Shown here piece by piece: positions 24,249-33,279 of a DNA stretch of 64,000 bases; the stretch's first letter is position 1, and the number at the start of each line of letters is the position of its first letter. The stretch comes from Candidatus Aminicenantota bacterium (GTDB taxonomy: Bacteria > Acidobacteriota > Aminicenantia > S016-38): contig JALSNJ010000039.1 of NCBI GenBank assembly GCA_026987025.1, positions 19,191 through 83,190 of the forward strand, read 5' to 3'. The position numbers and the translations under genes were made by a program. Under the pieces are notes generated by a model. That model worked only from the letters and a program-made list of their open reading frames with translations. It had not been told where the DNA came from and made no database searches.

Positions 24249-25171
24249 AGGCAGCCCTTTTCTGCTCAGAAAAGATAACCCAAGGCCTTAAAGGGGTTCT
24301 CCAGCAGCAGGGCATGGAAGTGCTGGAACTGGAAACCCCTGAACTCCTGCCCCAGGTTGAAGCCGAGATAGTGGTGGTTCAGTTTCCCGTGGGTAAATAC
24401 AAAAGGGGGGATGTCTTCGTGAATCTGGAAAGACTATGGGACAGGTCTTCCCCCATCACCCTGATAATAAAGCCGCCGGGGGAAAAAATAAGAAGAAGGG
24501 ACCTGAAGGCCAATGTCCTGGTTCTGGACGAGACCGCGGGGGTGGAGGAAATGGGAAGAAGGCTCCTGGAGTTCTTGCATGACCCGGAGCTTCTCCTGTC
24601 CAAGGGGCTGGAGGCCTATGCCGAAAGAAATTATCCCTTAGCCTACGAGTACTGGCTGAGGCTGGCCAGAAGCGAAGAGGGCAAGGGGACCAAGGTTTTT
24701 GAGTACCTTAAAATAGCCAAAAGGGAATTTGAGGAGGCCGGCCTGGACACCGCCCCCATAGAAAAAATCCTGATGGAAAGGGTGGATCCCTTCAAAGAGG
24801 GAGCCAGGCTTTACTCGGAGGGAAAACTTCAGGAGGCCCTGGAATACTTAGAGAGGATATCCCAGGACCATCCGGAATTCGTAAGGGCCAGGGCCCTGGT
24901 GGAAAACATAAAGGAGGAGCTGGAACTGGAGGACGCCGAGGAAGTCCTCAACGAAATAGAAAATCCAAGCATAAGCGACGAGGATGTCTTTCTGCCGGTG
25001 GGAGGCCTTTCCCAGGCGGAGCTAACCCCCAAGGAAGCTTTTCTGCTTTCCCTTATAGACGGCGAGGCCACGGTGGAAAAAATTTCCAAAATAGCCCCCA
25101 TGGACCAGGAGGAGCTGAAAAATTCCCTGAAAAAACTTCTGGCCTTAGGGCTTATAAGGAGGAAAGGATGA
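24245..25171 (+). CDS. unknown protein with TPR-like middle and DUF4388-type C-terminal winged helix
   Basis: 308 residues, no recognised enzyme motif. Residues 1-115 look like an alpha/beta receiver-like fold without a clear phosphoacceptor. Residues 118-235 are helical with TPR-like spacing ([38 protein letters not shown]). The last ~55 ([22 protein letters not shown]...) resemble the small winged-helix tail of DUF4388 proteins such as that at 56649. It overlaps glyA and purD by four bases each, so it is certainly translated with them. Function unknown; a regulatory role is a guess. Confidence 0.7.
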   Translation: MKAALFCSEKITQGLKGVLQQQGMEVLELETPELLPQVEAEIVVVQFPVGKYKRGDVFVNLERLWDRSSPITLIIKPPGEKIRRRDLKANVLVLDETAGVEEMGRRLLEFLHDPELLLSKGLEAYAERNYPLAYEYWLRLARSEEGKGTKVFEYLKIAKREFEEAGLDTAPIEKILMERVDPFKEGARLYSEGKLQEALEYLERISQDHPEFVRARALVENIKEELELEDAEEVLNEIENPSISDEDVFLPVGGLSQAELTPKEAFLLSLIDGEATVEKISKIAPMDQEELKNSLKKLLALGLIRRKG

Positions 25172-26427
25172 AGGTTTTAGTGGTGGGCTCAGGGGGAAGG
25201 GAACACGCCTTGGTGTGGAAGATATCCCATTCTCCCTTAGTGGAGAAAATCTATGCGGCTCCAGGAAACGGGGGAATGAAGGAGGCGGAGAGGGTTCCCA
25301 TCCCCGTCCACGAGGTGGTGGCCCTGGCGGACTTCGCCGCCGAAAGGGCCGTGGACCTTACGGTGGTGGGGCCGGAATTGCCTTTGGCCTTAGGAATAGT
25401 GGACGAGTTTCAGAGAAGGGGACTTAAAATTTTCGGTCCATCCCGGCTGGCGGCGGAACTGGAGGCCAGTAAGGTCTTCGCCAAGGAATTCATGACCCGC
25501 CACGGAATACCCATCGCCGAGTTTGATGTGGCCACGGACTTCTCCACCGGCAGGGAAATAATAGAATCCGGCAAATACGGATATCCCGTGGTAATAAAGG
25601 CGGACGGTCTGGCCGGAGGAAAGGGCTCCCTGGTTTGCCAGACCCACGAAGAAGCCCTGAGGGCTCTGGACCTTCTGATAAACAGGAGAGTATTCGGAAC
25701 CGCCGGCGACAGGGTGATAATAGAAAGGTTTCTGCCAGGAAGGGAGATCTCCTTCACAGTAATAACCGACGGGAAAAACATAGTGCCCATAGTCACCTCC
25801 AAGGACTACAAGAGGGCCTACGACGAGGACCAGGGGCCCAACACCGGAGGAATGGGGGCCGTCTCCCCCTGTCCCTATGTGGACGCAAACCTTTATGTGA
25901 AAATTATGGACAGCATAATTCGCCCGACCATAAGGGGGATGCTGGAAGAAGGAAGGGAATTCAGAGGGGTGCTCTACGCAGGGTTGATGCTGACGGAGGA
26001 AGGCCCCAAGGTTCTGGAATTCAATGTAAGGTTCGGAGACCCGGAAACCCAGGCCATAATAATGAGGCTGCGCAGCGACCTGGTGGAGGTCTTAAACTCG
26101 GTGGCCGAAGGCCTGATCCCGGAAAAGAAGCTGGAGTGGGACCGGGAGGTTTCCATAGATGTGGTTTTGGCCTCCAGTGGCTATCCCGGAAAATACGAAA
26201 AGGGAAAGGAAATAAAAGGCCTTGACGAAGTAGGGGAAGATGTAATTCTCTTCCACGCCGGGACCGAATTCAGGGACGGAAAATTTTACACCTCCGGAGG
26301 AAGGGTCCTCAATGTGGCGGCAAAGGGAAAGGACCTGGGGGAGGCCCGGGCGAAGGTTTATTCCGCCATAGAAAAAATACACTTTGAAGGCATGTTTTAC
26401 AGAAAGGACATAGGAGTTTTCCAATGA
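25168..26427 (+). CDS. purD: phosphoribosylamine--glycine ligase
   Basis: ATP-grasp enzyme of purine synthesis that joins glycine to phosphoribosylamine, 419 residues. N-terminal VLVVGSGGREHALVWKIS, GPELPLALGIVDEF, the ATP-grasp part PVVIKADGLAGGKGS, and metal/ATP residues in LEFNVRFGDPETQ are all present. The ATG overlaps the previous stop, and purE follows with another four-base overlap. Confidence 0.97.
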   Translation: MKVLVVGSGGREHALVWKISHSPLVEKIYAAPGNGGMKEAERVPIPVHEVVALADFAAERAVDLTVVGPELPLALGIVDEFQRRGLKIFGPSRLAAELEASKVFAKEFMTRHGIPIAEFDVATDFSTGREIIESGKYGYPVVIKADGLAGGKGSLVCQTHEEALRALDLLINRRVFGTAGDRVIIERFLPGREISFTVITDGKNIVPIVTSKDYKRAYDEDQGPNTGGMGAVSPCPYVDANLYVKIMDSIIRPTIRGMLEEGREFRGVLYAGLMLTEEGPKVLEFNVRFGDPETQAIIMRLRSDLVEVLNSVAEGLIPEKKLEWDREVSIDVVLASSGYPGKYEKGKEIKGLDEVGEDVILFHAGTEFRDGKFYTSGGRVLNVAAKGKDLGEARAKVYSAIEKIHFEGMFYRKDIGVFQ

Positions 26428-26879
26428 AGGTTTTCTACCTTATAGGAAGCAACTCGGACAGAGCTACCATTGAGCCGGGCCTGGAATTTCTGGAAAAAAT
26501 GGGGGTGGAGACGGAGGTGGTGGTAACCTCCGCCCACAGGACCCCGGAAAGAACTATGAAAATAGTGAGGGAAAAGGAGGCGGAAACCGATGTCTTCGTG
26601 GCGGTGGCCGGGGGAGCAGCCCATTTAGCAGGGGTTGTGGCTGCCCACACCACAAAGCCTGTTATAGGCCTTCCGGTGGCGGTTCCCCCCTTCAACGGTC
26701 TGGACTCCCTGCTCTCCATGGTGCAGATGCCCAGGGGAGTACCGGTGGCGGTGGTTTCCGTGGGCAAGTGGGGAGGACTTAATTCCGCCATCCTGGCCTG
26801 CGAAATTCTGGCCTTGAAGTACCCGGAGCTTACCGAAAAACTTGAGAAATACAGGGAAGAACTCAGGTCCAGGGTCTAA
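26424..26879 (+). CDS. purE: N5-carboxyaminoimidazole ribonucleotide mutase
   Basis: 151 residues, class I PurE. Motifs are LIGSNSDRATIEPGLEFL, TSAHRTPERTM with the catalytic histidine, AVAGGAAHLAGVVAAHT, and VPPFNGLDSLLSMVQMPRGVPV. It moves the carboxylate from N5 to C4 of the imidazole. PurK is not in the window. The ATG overlaps purD. Confidence 0.96.
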   Translation: MKVFYLIGSNSDRATIEPGLEFLEKMGVETEVVVTSAHRTPERTMKIVREKEAETDVFVAVAGGAAHLAGVVAAHTTKPVIGLPVAVPPFNGLDSLLSMVQMPRGVPVAVVSVGKWGGLNSAILACEILALKYPELTEKLEKYREELRSRV

Positions 26880-28077
26880 GAAATTCTCCCTGATAAACCA
26901 GGGATGCAGGCTTAACGCCGCAGAGAGCCAGAAAATAGCCGAGGAACTCCAGAAAAGGGGCTGGGTTCTGTCCTCACCTCAGCAAGCCCTCTGGGTCATC
27001 GTAAACACCTGCACGGTCACCCACAGGGCGGATGCTGACCTGAGAAAAATCATCAGGAGGGTAAAGAGGGAAAACCCGGGGGCGAAAATCGCGGCCATAG
27101 GATGTTATGTGGACCACTACGGAAAGGTGGAAGGAGCAGACCTGGCCCTTCCCAACCACAGAAAAACGGAGATAATCAACCTCCTGGGAGCAGAAGGAAA
27201 AGGCAAGCCGGTAAGGTGGAAAAGCCGTGGATTCCTGAAGGTGCAGGAGGGCTGCGACCTGGCGTGCACATACTGCATTATACCCAGGGTGAGGGGTCCC
27301 TCCCGGAGCCTCCCCTGGTCCCTCATAGAAAGGAGGATTGAAGAATTTCTCTCCCTGGGATACCAGGAGGTAGTAATAACGGGCATTCACCTGGAATCCT
27401 ACGGGAGGGAATGGGGGGAGAGGGAGGGCCTCCTCCATCTTCTGCGGCTGCTGGAGAAATTCTATCCCCAGATAAAGTTCAGAATCTCCTCCTTGGACCC
27501 CCGGTTCCTGTCCTCCCGACTCCTTGACTACATCCTCAATTCCCCCCACATAATGCCCACCTTCCACCTTTCCCTTCAGCACTACTCCCCGAGGATCCTG
27601 AAGCTCATGGGAAGGGGAAGCAACAGGGGCTTCGCCCGGCTGGTGGATAAGATAAGGAAGGGAAGGCCTGAGGCAGGTTTGGGGGCGGACTTTATAGTGG
27701 GCTTTCCTTCGGAAACCGATGAGGATTTTCTCCTCCTTTACAGGTTCGCAGAGAAAGCCCCCCTATCCTACTTCCATGTATTCACCTTTTCCCCCAGGGA
27801 AAGAACTCGGGCGGCGGAGATAAGACCCAGGGTTCCGGAGAGAATTTCCAAAAAAAGGTCTGCCCTCCTGAGGGAGCTGGGAAGGAGGAAAACCGGGGAA
27901 TTCGCCCGCTCCATGGTGGGAAAAACCCTGCAGGCCACGGTAATAAAGGAAGGGGAGGCCCTCAGCGAAAACTACCTGAGGATAAAATTTGAGGGGAAAC
28001 TTCCTCCCGGAAAGAGACTTCCCTTCAAAATAGAAGACTTCGCAGCGCCCTGGCTTCTTGGAAAGCCTCTGGTCTAA
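26842..28077 (+). CDS. mtaB: MtaB-like tRNA methylthiotransferase
   Basis: Radical-SAM enzyme that adds a methylthio group to t6A37 of tRNA, 411 residues. GCRLNAAESQKIAEEL (first cluster Cys), VNTCTVTHRADADLRKIIRR, AAIGCYVD and the radical-SAM triad in EGCDLACTYCIIPRVRGPSRS are diagnostic; NTCTVT plus ADxxxR is the MtaB rather than MiaB or RimO pattern. The only usable start is TTG 26842, 38 bases inside purE, with a weak ribosome site, so it is probably coupled to purE. It ends the long plus-strand operon. Confidence 0.9.
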   Translation: MRNTGKNSGPGSKKFSLINQGCRLNAAESQKIAEELQKRGWVLSSPQQALWVIVNTCTVTHRADADLRKIIRRVKRENPGAKIAAIGCYVDHYGKVEGADLALPNHRKTEIINLLGAEGKGKPVRWKSRGFLKVQEGCDLACTYCIIPRVRGPSRSLPWSLIERRIEEFLSLGYQEVVITGIHLESYGREWGEREGLLHLLRLLEKFYPQIKFRISSLDPRFLSSRLLDYILNSPHIMPTFHLSLQHYSPRILKLMGRGSNRGFARLVDKIRKGRPEAGLGADFIVGFPSETDEDFLLLYRFAEKAPLSYFHVFTFSPRERTRAAEIRPRVPERISKKRSALLRELGRRKTGEFARSMVGKTLQATVIKEGEALSENYLRIKFEGKLPPGKRLPFKIEDFAAPWLLGKPLV

Positions 28078-28089
28078 CTCTTTTAAAAT

Positions 28090-28120
28090 AAAAAAACCCC
28101 GCCATCCGGAGATGGCGGGG
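28090..28120 (-). terminator. intrinsic terminator of the TonB-dependent receptor gene
   Basis: CCCCGCCATC (28097-28106), loop CGGA and GATGGCGGGG (28111-28120) form a 10-bp GC-rich hairpin. On the minus strand it is followed by seven T (28096-28090), a standard terminator 20 bases after the receptor stop. In the plus direction there is no T run, so it should stop mtaB transcripts less well. Confidence 0.92.
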
Positions 28121-28139
28121 CATTTATCAGAGGTTCAGC

Positions 28140-30968
28140 TTAGAACTCGAACCTGATGCCGAACTCAAACACGGTGGGGTTGAGGATCCTCTGGACCTCC
28201 ATGTAGCTGGTGGAGTTCATCATCGGGTCCTTCTTCAGGGCCATGTTGTTGTTGGTAATGTTGAACCCGTCTATGGAGAAGTAAATCCTTCCGAGGTTGG
28301 CGATCTCCCACTTCTTCTCAAGCCTGAGGTTGAGCATCCAGAAGGTGGGAAGCCTGGTGTCGCCGAACTTTCCGTAGTAAACATTCACTCTTCCAAGGCC
28401 GCTTCCCCTATCATCTATGTACCAGTACCTGGGGATTACATATCCTTCCCTGGCCACGAAGGCGAAGGAGATGTTGAAGTCGTAGGGGAGCTGATAGAGA
28501 CCGGAGGCCTTGAACATCCAGCGGGAGTTGACATAGATTCCCCTGATTCCGGAACCGCTGGACTCAGGAGCCACCACTCCGCCGTCAAAGAAGTCCTTGT
28601 TGGTGGGGTCGGTGTACTCGTCCTGCCAGTGCTGCTTCCAGTCGTCGTAGGTGAAGGAGGCGTTGAGCATCCACCTGTCGGAGAGCCTCTTGTTCACGAT
28701 AAACTGGATAGCCTTGTAATCGGTATAGTACTTGTCGTGGTTGGTCCTGTACCTTCCGGCGGGTTTGAAGTAGGAGAGGGTGTAGTAATACTTGTCTATT
28801 TCAGGGATGTATCCGGCAACCACCCAGTCGTCCTTGGACTCCAGGACCAGAGGATCGTAGCTCTTTATGTAAAGGTCCCAGGTCTGGTTCACCACCCTCC
28901 TGTAAACTCCCTGGATGGAGACCGCCAGGTTGGGGAGAACTTCCCTTTCCAGGCTCACTATGGCCTCGTAGGTCCAGGGGCTGTGGTAGTTGGGGTCAAA
29001 CCTGTTGGGGGTTTCGGTGGAGGTGGGATTGGCGGGGTCAAAACCACCGTACCAGACGGCCCACCCGAGGTTGGGATATCCCAGAAGCTCGTCCTCGGTG
29101 ACGATGCCGTCGCCGTTTCTGTCAACCCAAAAATAGGCCAAATACCTGACATTTATGGGGTTTACGAAGTATGCCCTGTTAATTCCTCCCTGGGTACCGT
29201 ACCTGGCCAGGGCCAGTTTGAACAGGGTCTTGGAGTCCCCGGTTAGGTCGTAAATCAGGTTGAGCCTGGGGGAGAACATGTTCCAGTTGGGCTTAACATC
29301 GGCTCCTCCGAAGTCAAGGTCGGGAATGTAATCCTTCATTATCTCGGCGCCCTGAACGGTTCCCGGGTTGAGTTTGTTTATTTCAACATCGTAGCGGAGA
29401 CCCAGGTTTACGGTAAGCCTTCCGTAGTTCATGACATCCTGCACATAGGCGGAGTACCTGGTGTACTTGGCCTCAATGTATCCCACGGAATTTGCCTCGG
29501 CCACCCAGAGGTCGGGACCGAACCTGTAGAGTATGGTCCCACCGTGGGGCCAGGTTGAGGTGGTGGTAATTATGGCGTCCAGGTACTCAATTCCGAACTT
29601 GAACTCGTGGTCTCCTCCCAGGAAGGCCTCCTTGAAGTAGTTACCCCTGAGGACTATGTTCCACTGATTCCTGTCGGTCTTGTAGTCAATGAAGGAACCC
29701 CTTACATAGAACTTGGGATAAAACTCAAATATAGTGTATGTGTCCATTCCTCCCTTGGGAGCCAGGTGGAACCCACCGTTGGTGTATATGGCCTTGAAGT
29801 TGAGCATCAGGTTTCCGAAGAAGTGCTCGGTCTCTGCCTTCCAGATGTACCCGGGTCCAGTCTGGTCCCAGGTGGTTCCAGGCTCCTGCTGGGTTGCACC
29901 GAAGGCCGTCCTTCCCCATTTCTTCTTGTTGTCGTATTCTACGAAGAACTCGGCCCTGTGCTTGGAACCAAGCTGGAAGTTTATCTTTCCGTATCCGCTC
30001 TCCAGCCAGGTGTCGTCGGAAGTTCCAGCCATGGTGTAGGTTCCTATGTCCTGAACACCCCAGCTCACATAGAACCATAGCTTATCCTTTATAATGGGAC
30101 CGCCGAAGTTGGCGCCGTAGTGGTAAATGGTCCTGACCTTGTTCCCCTTGTATCCCTTGGCCTTGAGGTCGTCGGGGATGTTGTCCCTCTGCCACCTTTC
30201 GTCCTCACCGTAGAGGTAGAAGAGCCCGCTCATCTTGTTTCCGCCCCGGCGGGAGATGAAGTTCAGGTGGATTCCTCCGGTCATGTACTCAATGTCAGGG
30301 GCTCCCACGGTTACCTGGAACTCCTCGTATCCCATCATGTTAAGGTAAGCAGGAGCAGCTCCGATGGCCGCGGGGTCAGTGATGTTGGCTCCGTCAACAT
30401 TCCAGGTGGACTGTCCCTGTCCTACTCCGTGCCCGGTGTAGGAGGATTGCTGACCGCCTTCGTTTCCTCCCACATCCTCACGGTCAACCAGAACTCCAGG
30501 GGCCAGCTCAAGAAAGACCCAAGGGTTCCTGGAGGTGGGGAGCTCTTCCAGGTATTCCTTGGTAATGTTAACTCCAACCTGGGCTTTCCTGGTGTCCACC
30601 ACTGGGGCAGCTGCGGTGACGGTGATTTCCTGCTTGATGGTACCCTCTTCCATCTTGAGAACGATGTTAACATCGCTACCGGCCACCACCCTGATTCCCT
30701 TCCTGACGATGGTCTTGAATCCCTGGAGCTCAGCCTTTATCTGGTAAACTCCAGGCGGAAGGGAAAGGAACCTGAAATTACCCTCCGCAGAGGAGATAGC
30801 CGTGATGGGGGCTATCTTTTCTCCCGTGAGGGTAACCGCCACTCCGGGAAGAGGCTGTCCGCTGGCAGCGTCCACCACCTTCCCGTAAATGTTTCCGGTC
30901 CTCACCTGGCCCATGACCGGAACAGCCACCAAGGCCAGAAGTGCGACCAGAACTAAAGCCTTTCGCAT
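28140..30968 (-). CDS. TonB-dependent outer-membrane receptor with carboxypeptidase-regulatory N-domain
   Basis: 942 residues. Signal peptide (1-20, MRKALVLVALLALVAVPVMG), then a carboxypeptidase-regulatory beta-sandwich (GNIYGKVVDAASGQPLPGVAVTL..., about 23-105), a plug domain (ITVTAAAPVVDTRKAQVGV... through about 230) and a 22-strand-type barrel ending in the outer-membrane signal FGIRFEF. This Oar-like architecture is common in Acidobacteriota, Aminicenantes and Myxobacteria. It imports or secretes an unknown ligand; no substrate-specific SusD or TonB/ExbBD genes are near. The ATG at 30968 is chosen for its AGGAGG site; an earlier in-frame start at 31022 is unlikely. It is monocistronic. 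Confidence 0.92.
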   Translation of the reverse strand: MRKALVLVALLALVAVPVMGQVRTGNIYGKVVDAASGQPLPGVAVTLTGEKIAPITAISSAEGNFRFLSLPPGVYQIKAELQGFKTIVRKGIRVVAGSDVNIVLKMEEGTIKQEITVTAAAPVVDTRKAQVGVNITKEYLEELPTSRNPWVFLELAPGVLVDREDVGGNEGGQQSSYTGHGVGQGQSTWNVDGANITDPAAIGAAPAYLNMMGYEEFQVTVGAPDIEYMTGGIHLNFISRRGGNKMSGLFYLYGEDERWQRDNIPDDLKAKGYKGNKVRTIYHYGANFGGPIIKDKLWFYVSWGVQDIGTYTMAGTSDDTWLESGYGKINFQLGSKHRAEFFVEYDNKKKWGRTAFGATQQEPGTTWDQTGPGYIWKAETEHFFGNLMLNFKAIYTNGGFHLAPKGGMDTYTIFEFYPKFYVRGSFIDYKTDRNQWNIVLRGNYFKEAFLGGDHEFKFGIEYLDAIITTTSTWPHGGTILYRFGPDLWVAEANSVGYIEAKYTRYSAYVQDVMNYGRLTVNLGLRYDVEINKLNPGTVQGAEIMKDYIPDLDFGGADVKPNWNMFSPRLNLIYDLTGDSKTLFKLALARYGTQGGINRAYFVNPINVRYLAYFWVDRNGDGIVTEDELLGYPNLGWAVWYGGFDPANPTSTETPNRFDPNYHSPWTYEAIVSLEREVLPNLAVSIQGVYRRVVNQTWDLYIKSYDPLVLESKDDWVVAGYIPEIDKYYYTLSYFKPAGRYRTNHDKYYTDYKAIQFIVNKRLSDRWMLNASFTYDDWKQHWQDEYTDPTNKDFFDGGVVAPESSGSGIRGIYVNSRWMFKASGLYQLPYDFNISFAFVAREGYVIPRYWYIDDRGSGLGRVNVYYGKFGDTRLPTFWMLNLRLEKKWEIANLGRIYFSIDGFNITNNNMALKKDPMMNSTSYMEVQRILNPTVFEFGIRFEF

Positions 30969-31108
30969 ACGCACACCTCCTAAGAAGATTTCCTGCCTTG
31001 AAGGAAGCAATTTTCGTGCCAAAAATTCCCCGCATATAAAAAGACCCTCTGTTTCAACTCTACGGTAAATTCAAATTTTTGAATCAAGGTCTTGAATCGT
31101 TTTCCTGT

Positions 31109-31114
31109 TAAAAT
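31109..31114 (+). promoter_or_regulatory. -10 hexamer of the hyp operon, leaderless type
   Basis: TAAAAT (31109-31114), six bases (AAAACC), then the ATG at 31121. No Shine-Dalgarno site is present. The intergenic stretch 30969-31120 holds this and the divergent receptor's upstream region; I see no clear -35 box for either. Confidence 0.5.
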
Positions 31115-31120
31115 AAAACC

Positions 31121-32206
31121 ATGGAAAACTTGACCCTGAAAATCCCCTGGCGGGTGAAAAGAACCCTGGCCCTGGGGGCGGATATGAAAAGGGGTTTCGC
31201 CCTGGGCCAAGGAAACAGGGTTGAACTCTTCTACTCCAAGGCCCCGCTTACATGCCTGGAGGATGCCCAGGCCTTTAAGAAAAAAATCGTGGAGGAAATG
31301 GAAAGAAGAGACTTCAGACCCGGGGCGGTGGTGGCGGACCTTCATCCCCTCTACTTCTCCACCCGTTTAGCAGGGGAATTCTCCCCGGAACCCACCTTAG
31401 TTCAGCACCACAAAGCCCATGTGGCCTCGGCCCTGGCCGAGCACGGCATAACCGGCGAAGTCATCGGGGTCTCCATGGACGGGACGGGCTACGGCGAGGA
31501 CGGGGCTATCTGGGGAGGGGAGTTCTTCGTGGGGAGGGCGGAGGAACTTTTCAGGGCGGGCCACATAAAATACTTCCCCCTTCAGGGGGGAGACGCCGCT
31601 GCCAGGGAAACCTGGAGACCAGCCCTGGCCTTAGTGGAAGCCATATCTCCGGAAAGGGCGGAAAGGCTGGCCGAGGGAATTGGCCCCAGAGCTCCTCTGG
31701 TGCTTTCCGCCATAAGGAAGGGCCTGGGAACTGTCCTTACCTCCAGCGCCGGAAGGCTTTTTGACGCCGCCGCCTTTTTAATCCTCGGCATAAAGGAAAA
31801 TTCCTACGAGGCCGAGGCCCCCATAGCCCTGGAAAAGGCGGCCTCCTCATCACCGCCTTTCCCGGCTTATAAATTCACCGTGTTGGAGGAGGAGAAAAGG
31901 GTCGTACTTGACCCCAGCCCGGCCATAGCGGAAATTTTAGAACGAAGGGGAACCGCGGAGGAAAAGGCCTTTTCCTTTCATCTGGGTTTGGCCAAGGGTA
32001 TAATAGAGGCGGCAAAAAAACTACGGGAAAGGACTGGCTCGGATAAATTGATCTTCAGCGGAGGGGTTTTCCAGAACAGGTTGCTCAGAGGACTCCTATA
32101 TGAGGAATCTAAGGAAGCCGGATTTCATCCCCTCTTCCAGCATAAGGTCCCCATCCACGACGGGGGAATAGCTTTAGGCCAGGTGATCCTGGGAGGTATG
32201 CTTTGA
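31121..32206 (+). CDS. hypF: HypF C-terminal (Kae1-like) carbamoyltransferase domain, stand-alone
   Basis: 361 residues matching only the C-terminal half of HypF. LALGADMKRGFAL opens the Kae1-like fold; metal and nucleotide motifs are VQHHKAHVASALAEHG, SMDGTGYGEDGAIWGGEF, FSGGVFQNRLL and HDGGIALGQ. The acylphosphatase, zinc-finger and YrdC-like domains (about 370 residues) that make carbamoyl-AMP in normal HypF are absent, and an in-frame stop lies four codons before the ATG. It should hand a carbamoyl group to the HypE C-terminal cysteine, with carbamoyl-AMP made elsewhere. It is translationally coupled to hypD. Confidence 0.85.
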   Translation: MENLTLKIPWRVKRTLALGADMKRGFALGQGNRVELFYSKAPLTCLEDAQAFKKKIVEEMERRDFRPGAVVADLHPLYFSTRLAGEFSPEPTLVQHHKAHVASALAEHGITGEVIGVSMDGTGYGEDGAIWGGEFFVGRAEELFRAGHIKYFPLQGGDAAARETWRPALALVEAISPERAERLAEGIGPRAPLVLSAIRKGLGTVLTSSAGRLFDAAAFLILGIKENSYEAEAPIALEKAASSSPPFPAYKFTVLEEEKRVVLDPSPAIAEILERRGTAEEKAFSFHLGLAKGIIEAAKKLRERTGSDKLIFSGGVFQNRLLRGLLYEESKEAGFHPLFQHKVPIHDGGIALGQVILGGML

Positions 32207-33279
32207 AGGATTTTCTAAAGCCCTTCAGGGACCCCGGAAGAATGGAAGAGTTGAGAAAAAGGCTCCTTTCCTTCCGGTTCGGCCAGGAAATGAAAATAAT
32301 GGAGGTATGCGGAACCCACACCATGCAGATCCACCGCTTCGCCATACACCAGATGCTTCCGCAGGGCGTAAAACTGATTTCCGGGCCAGGATGTCCGGTC
32401 TGCGTAACCCCCAACGAATACATAGACTTTGCCCTGGAGCTGGCAAAAGGCGGCCTCACGGTGGCCACCTTCGGGGACATGCTCAGGGTCCCTGGAAGCT
32501 ACTCCAGCCTGGAAAGGGCCAGGGCCGAAGGGGCCGACATCAGGGTGGTCTATTCCCCCATGGACGCCTACGAAATCGCCCTTAAACAGAAGGGGCCGGT
32601 GGTCTTCTTGGCCATAGGCTTTGAAACCACGGCCCCTTCGGTGGCCGCCACCCTTCTAAGAGCCCGCAGGGAGGGCCGGAAAAACTTCTTCGTCCTTCCC
32701 GGGGGCAAGCTCGTTCCCCCGGCCCTGAGGGCCCTCTCCTCTGACCCGCAACTAAAAATAAACGGTTTTCTCCTGCCGGGGCATGTAAGCGTTATCCTGG
32801 GAAGGAGGGATTATCTCTTTCTTGAAAAAATGGGAAAACCCGGGGTAATCTCAGGGTTTGAGCCCGTGGACATATTACAGTCCATAATATTGCTTCTGGA
32901 AATGGTAAGGGACGGCAGGGCGGAGGTGGTGAACAACTACCCCAGGGCCGTAAAGGAAGAAGGAAACAAAAGGGCCAAGGAGTTCATGTGGGAGGTTTTC
33001 TACGCTGGGGATAGTTCCTGGAGGGGGCTCGGACTCATCGGAAATAGCGGCCTTTTCCTTAGGGAAGGGTTTTCCCCATACGATGCCTTCAGGGCCTTTC
33101 CGGTAAATCCTCCGCCCCCGAGGAAGAACCCGGCCTGCCGCTGCGGGGATGTGCTCAAGGGGCTCATCGATCCCCCGGAGTGCCCCCTCTTCAGGAGGGT
33201 TTGCACCCCTGAGAACCCCTTGGGCCCGTGTATGGTATCATCGGAGGGAAGTTGCAGTGCGTGGTATAAGTTCGGATAA
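32203..33279 (+). CDS. hypD: hydrogenase maturation protein HypD
   Basis: 358 residues. Assembles the Fe(CN)2CO unit of NiFe hydrogenase with HypC. It has the redox-active CGTHTMQIHRF motif, SGPGCPVCVTPNEYID, a GFETTAPS block and the C-terminal 4Fe-4S cysteines in CRCGDVL, PECPLFRRVC and GPCMV. All expected cysteines are present. It starts at a codon overlapping the hypF-type stop, and its last 23 bases overlap hypE. Confidence 0.96.
   Translation: MKDFLKPFRDPGRMEELRKRLLSFRFGQEMKIMEVCGTHTMQIHRFAIHQMLPQGVKLISGPGCPVCVTPNEYIDFALELAKGGLTVATFGDMLRVPGSYSSLERARAEGADIRVVYSPMDAYEIALKQKGPVVFLAIGFETTAPSVAATLLRARREGRKNFFVLPGGKLVPPALRALSSDPQLKINGFLLPGHVSVILGRRDYLFLEKMGKPGVISGFEPVDILQSIILLLEMVRDGRAEVVNNYPRAVKEEGNKRAKEFMWEVFYAGDSSWRGLGLIGNSGLFLREGFSPYDAFRAFPVNPPPPRKNPACRCGDVLKGLIDPPECPLFRRVCTPENPLGPCMVSSEGSCSAWYKFG

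Noticed and set aside
29607..30956. Long plus-strand open frames opposite the TonB-dependent receptor
   Set aside because: The receptor reads through as one protein with signal peptide, plug, barrel and C-terminal signal; the opposite frames show no family.
31022..31120. Lost N-terminal half of hypF upstream as a frameshifted remnant
   Set aside because: Upstream is a short AT-rich intergenic region and then the oppositely oriented receptor gene; no frame encodes YrdC or acylphosphatase residues.
33149..33256. Longer N-terminus for HypE
   Set aside because: The extension overlaps the conserved C-terminal cysteine region of hypD; GTG 33257 has a ribosome site and gives the normal HypE length.
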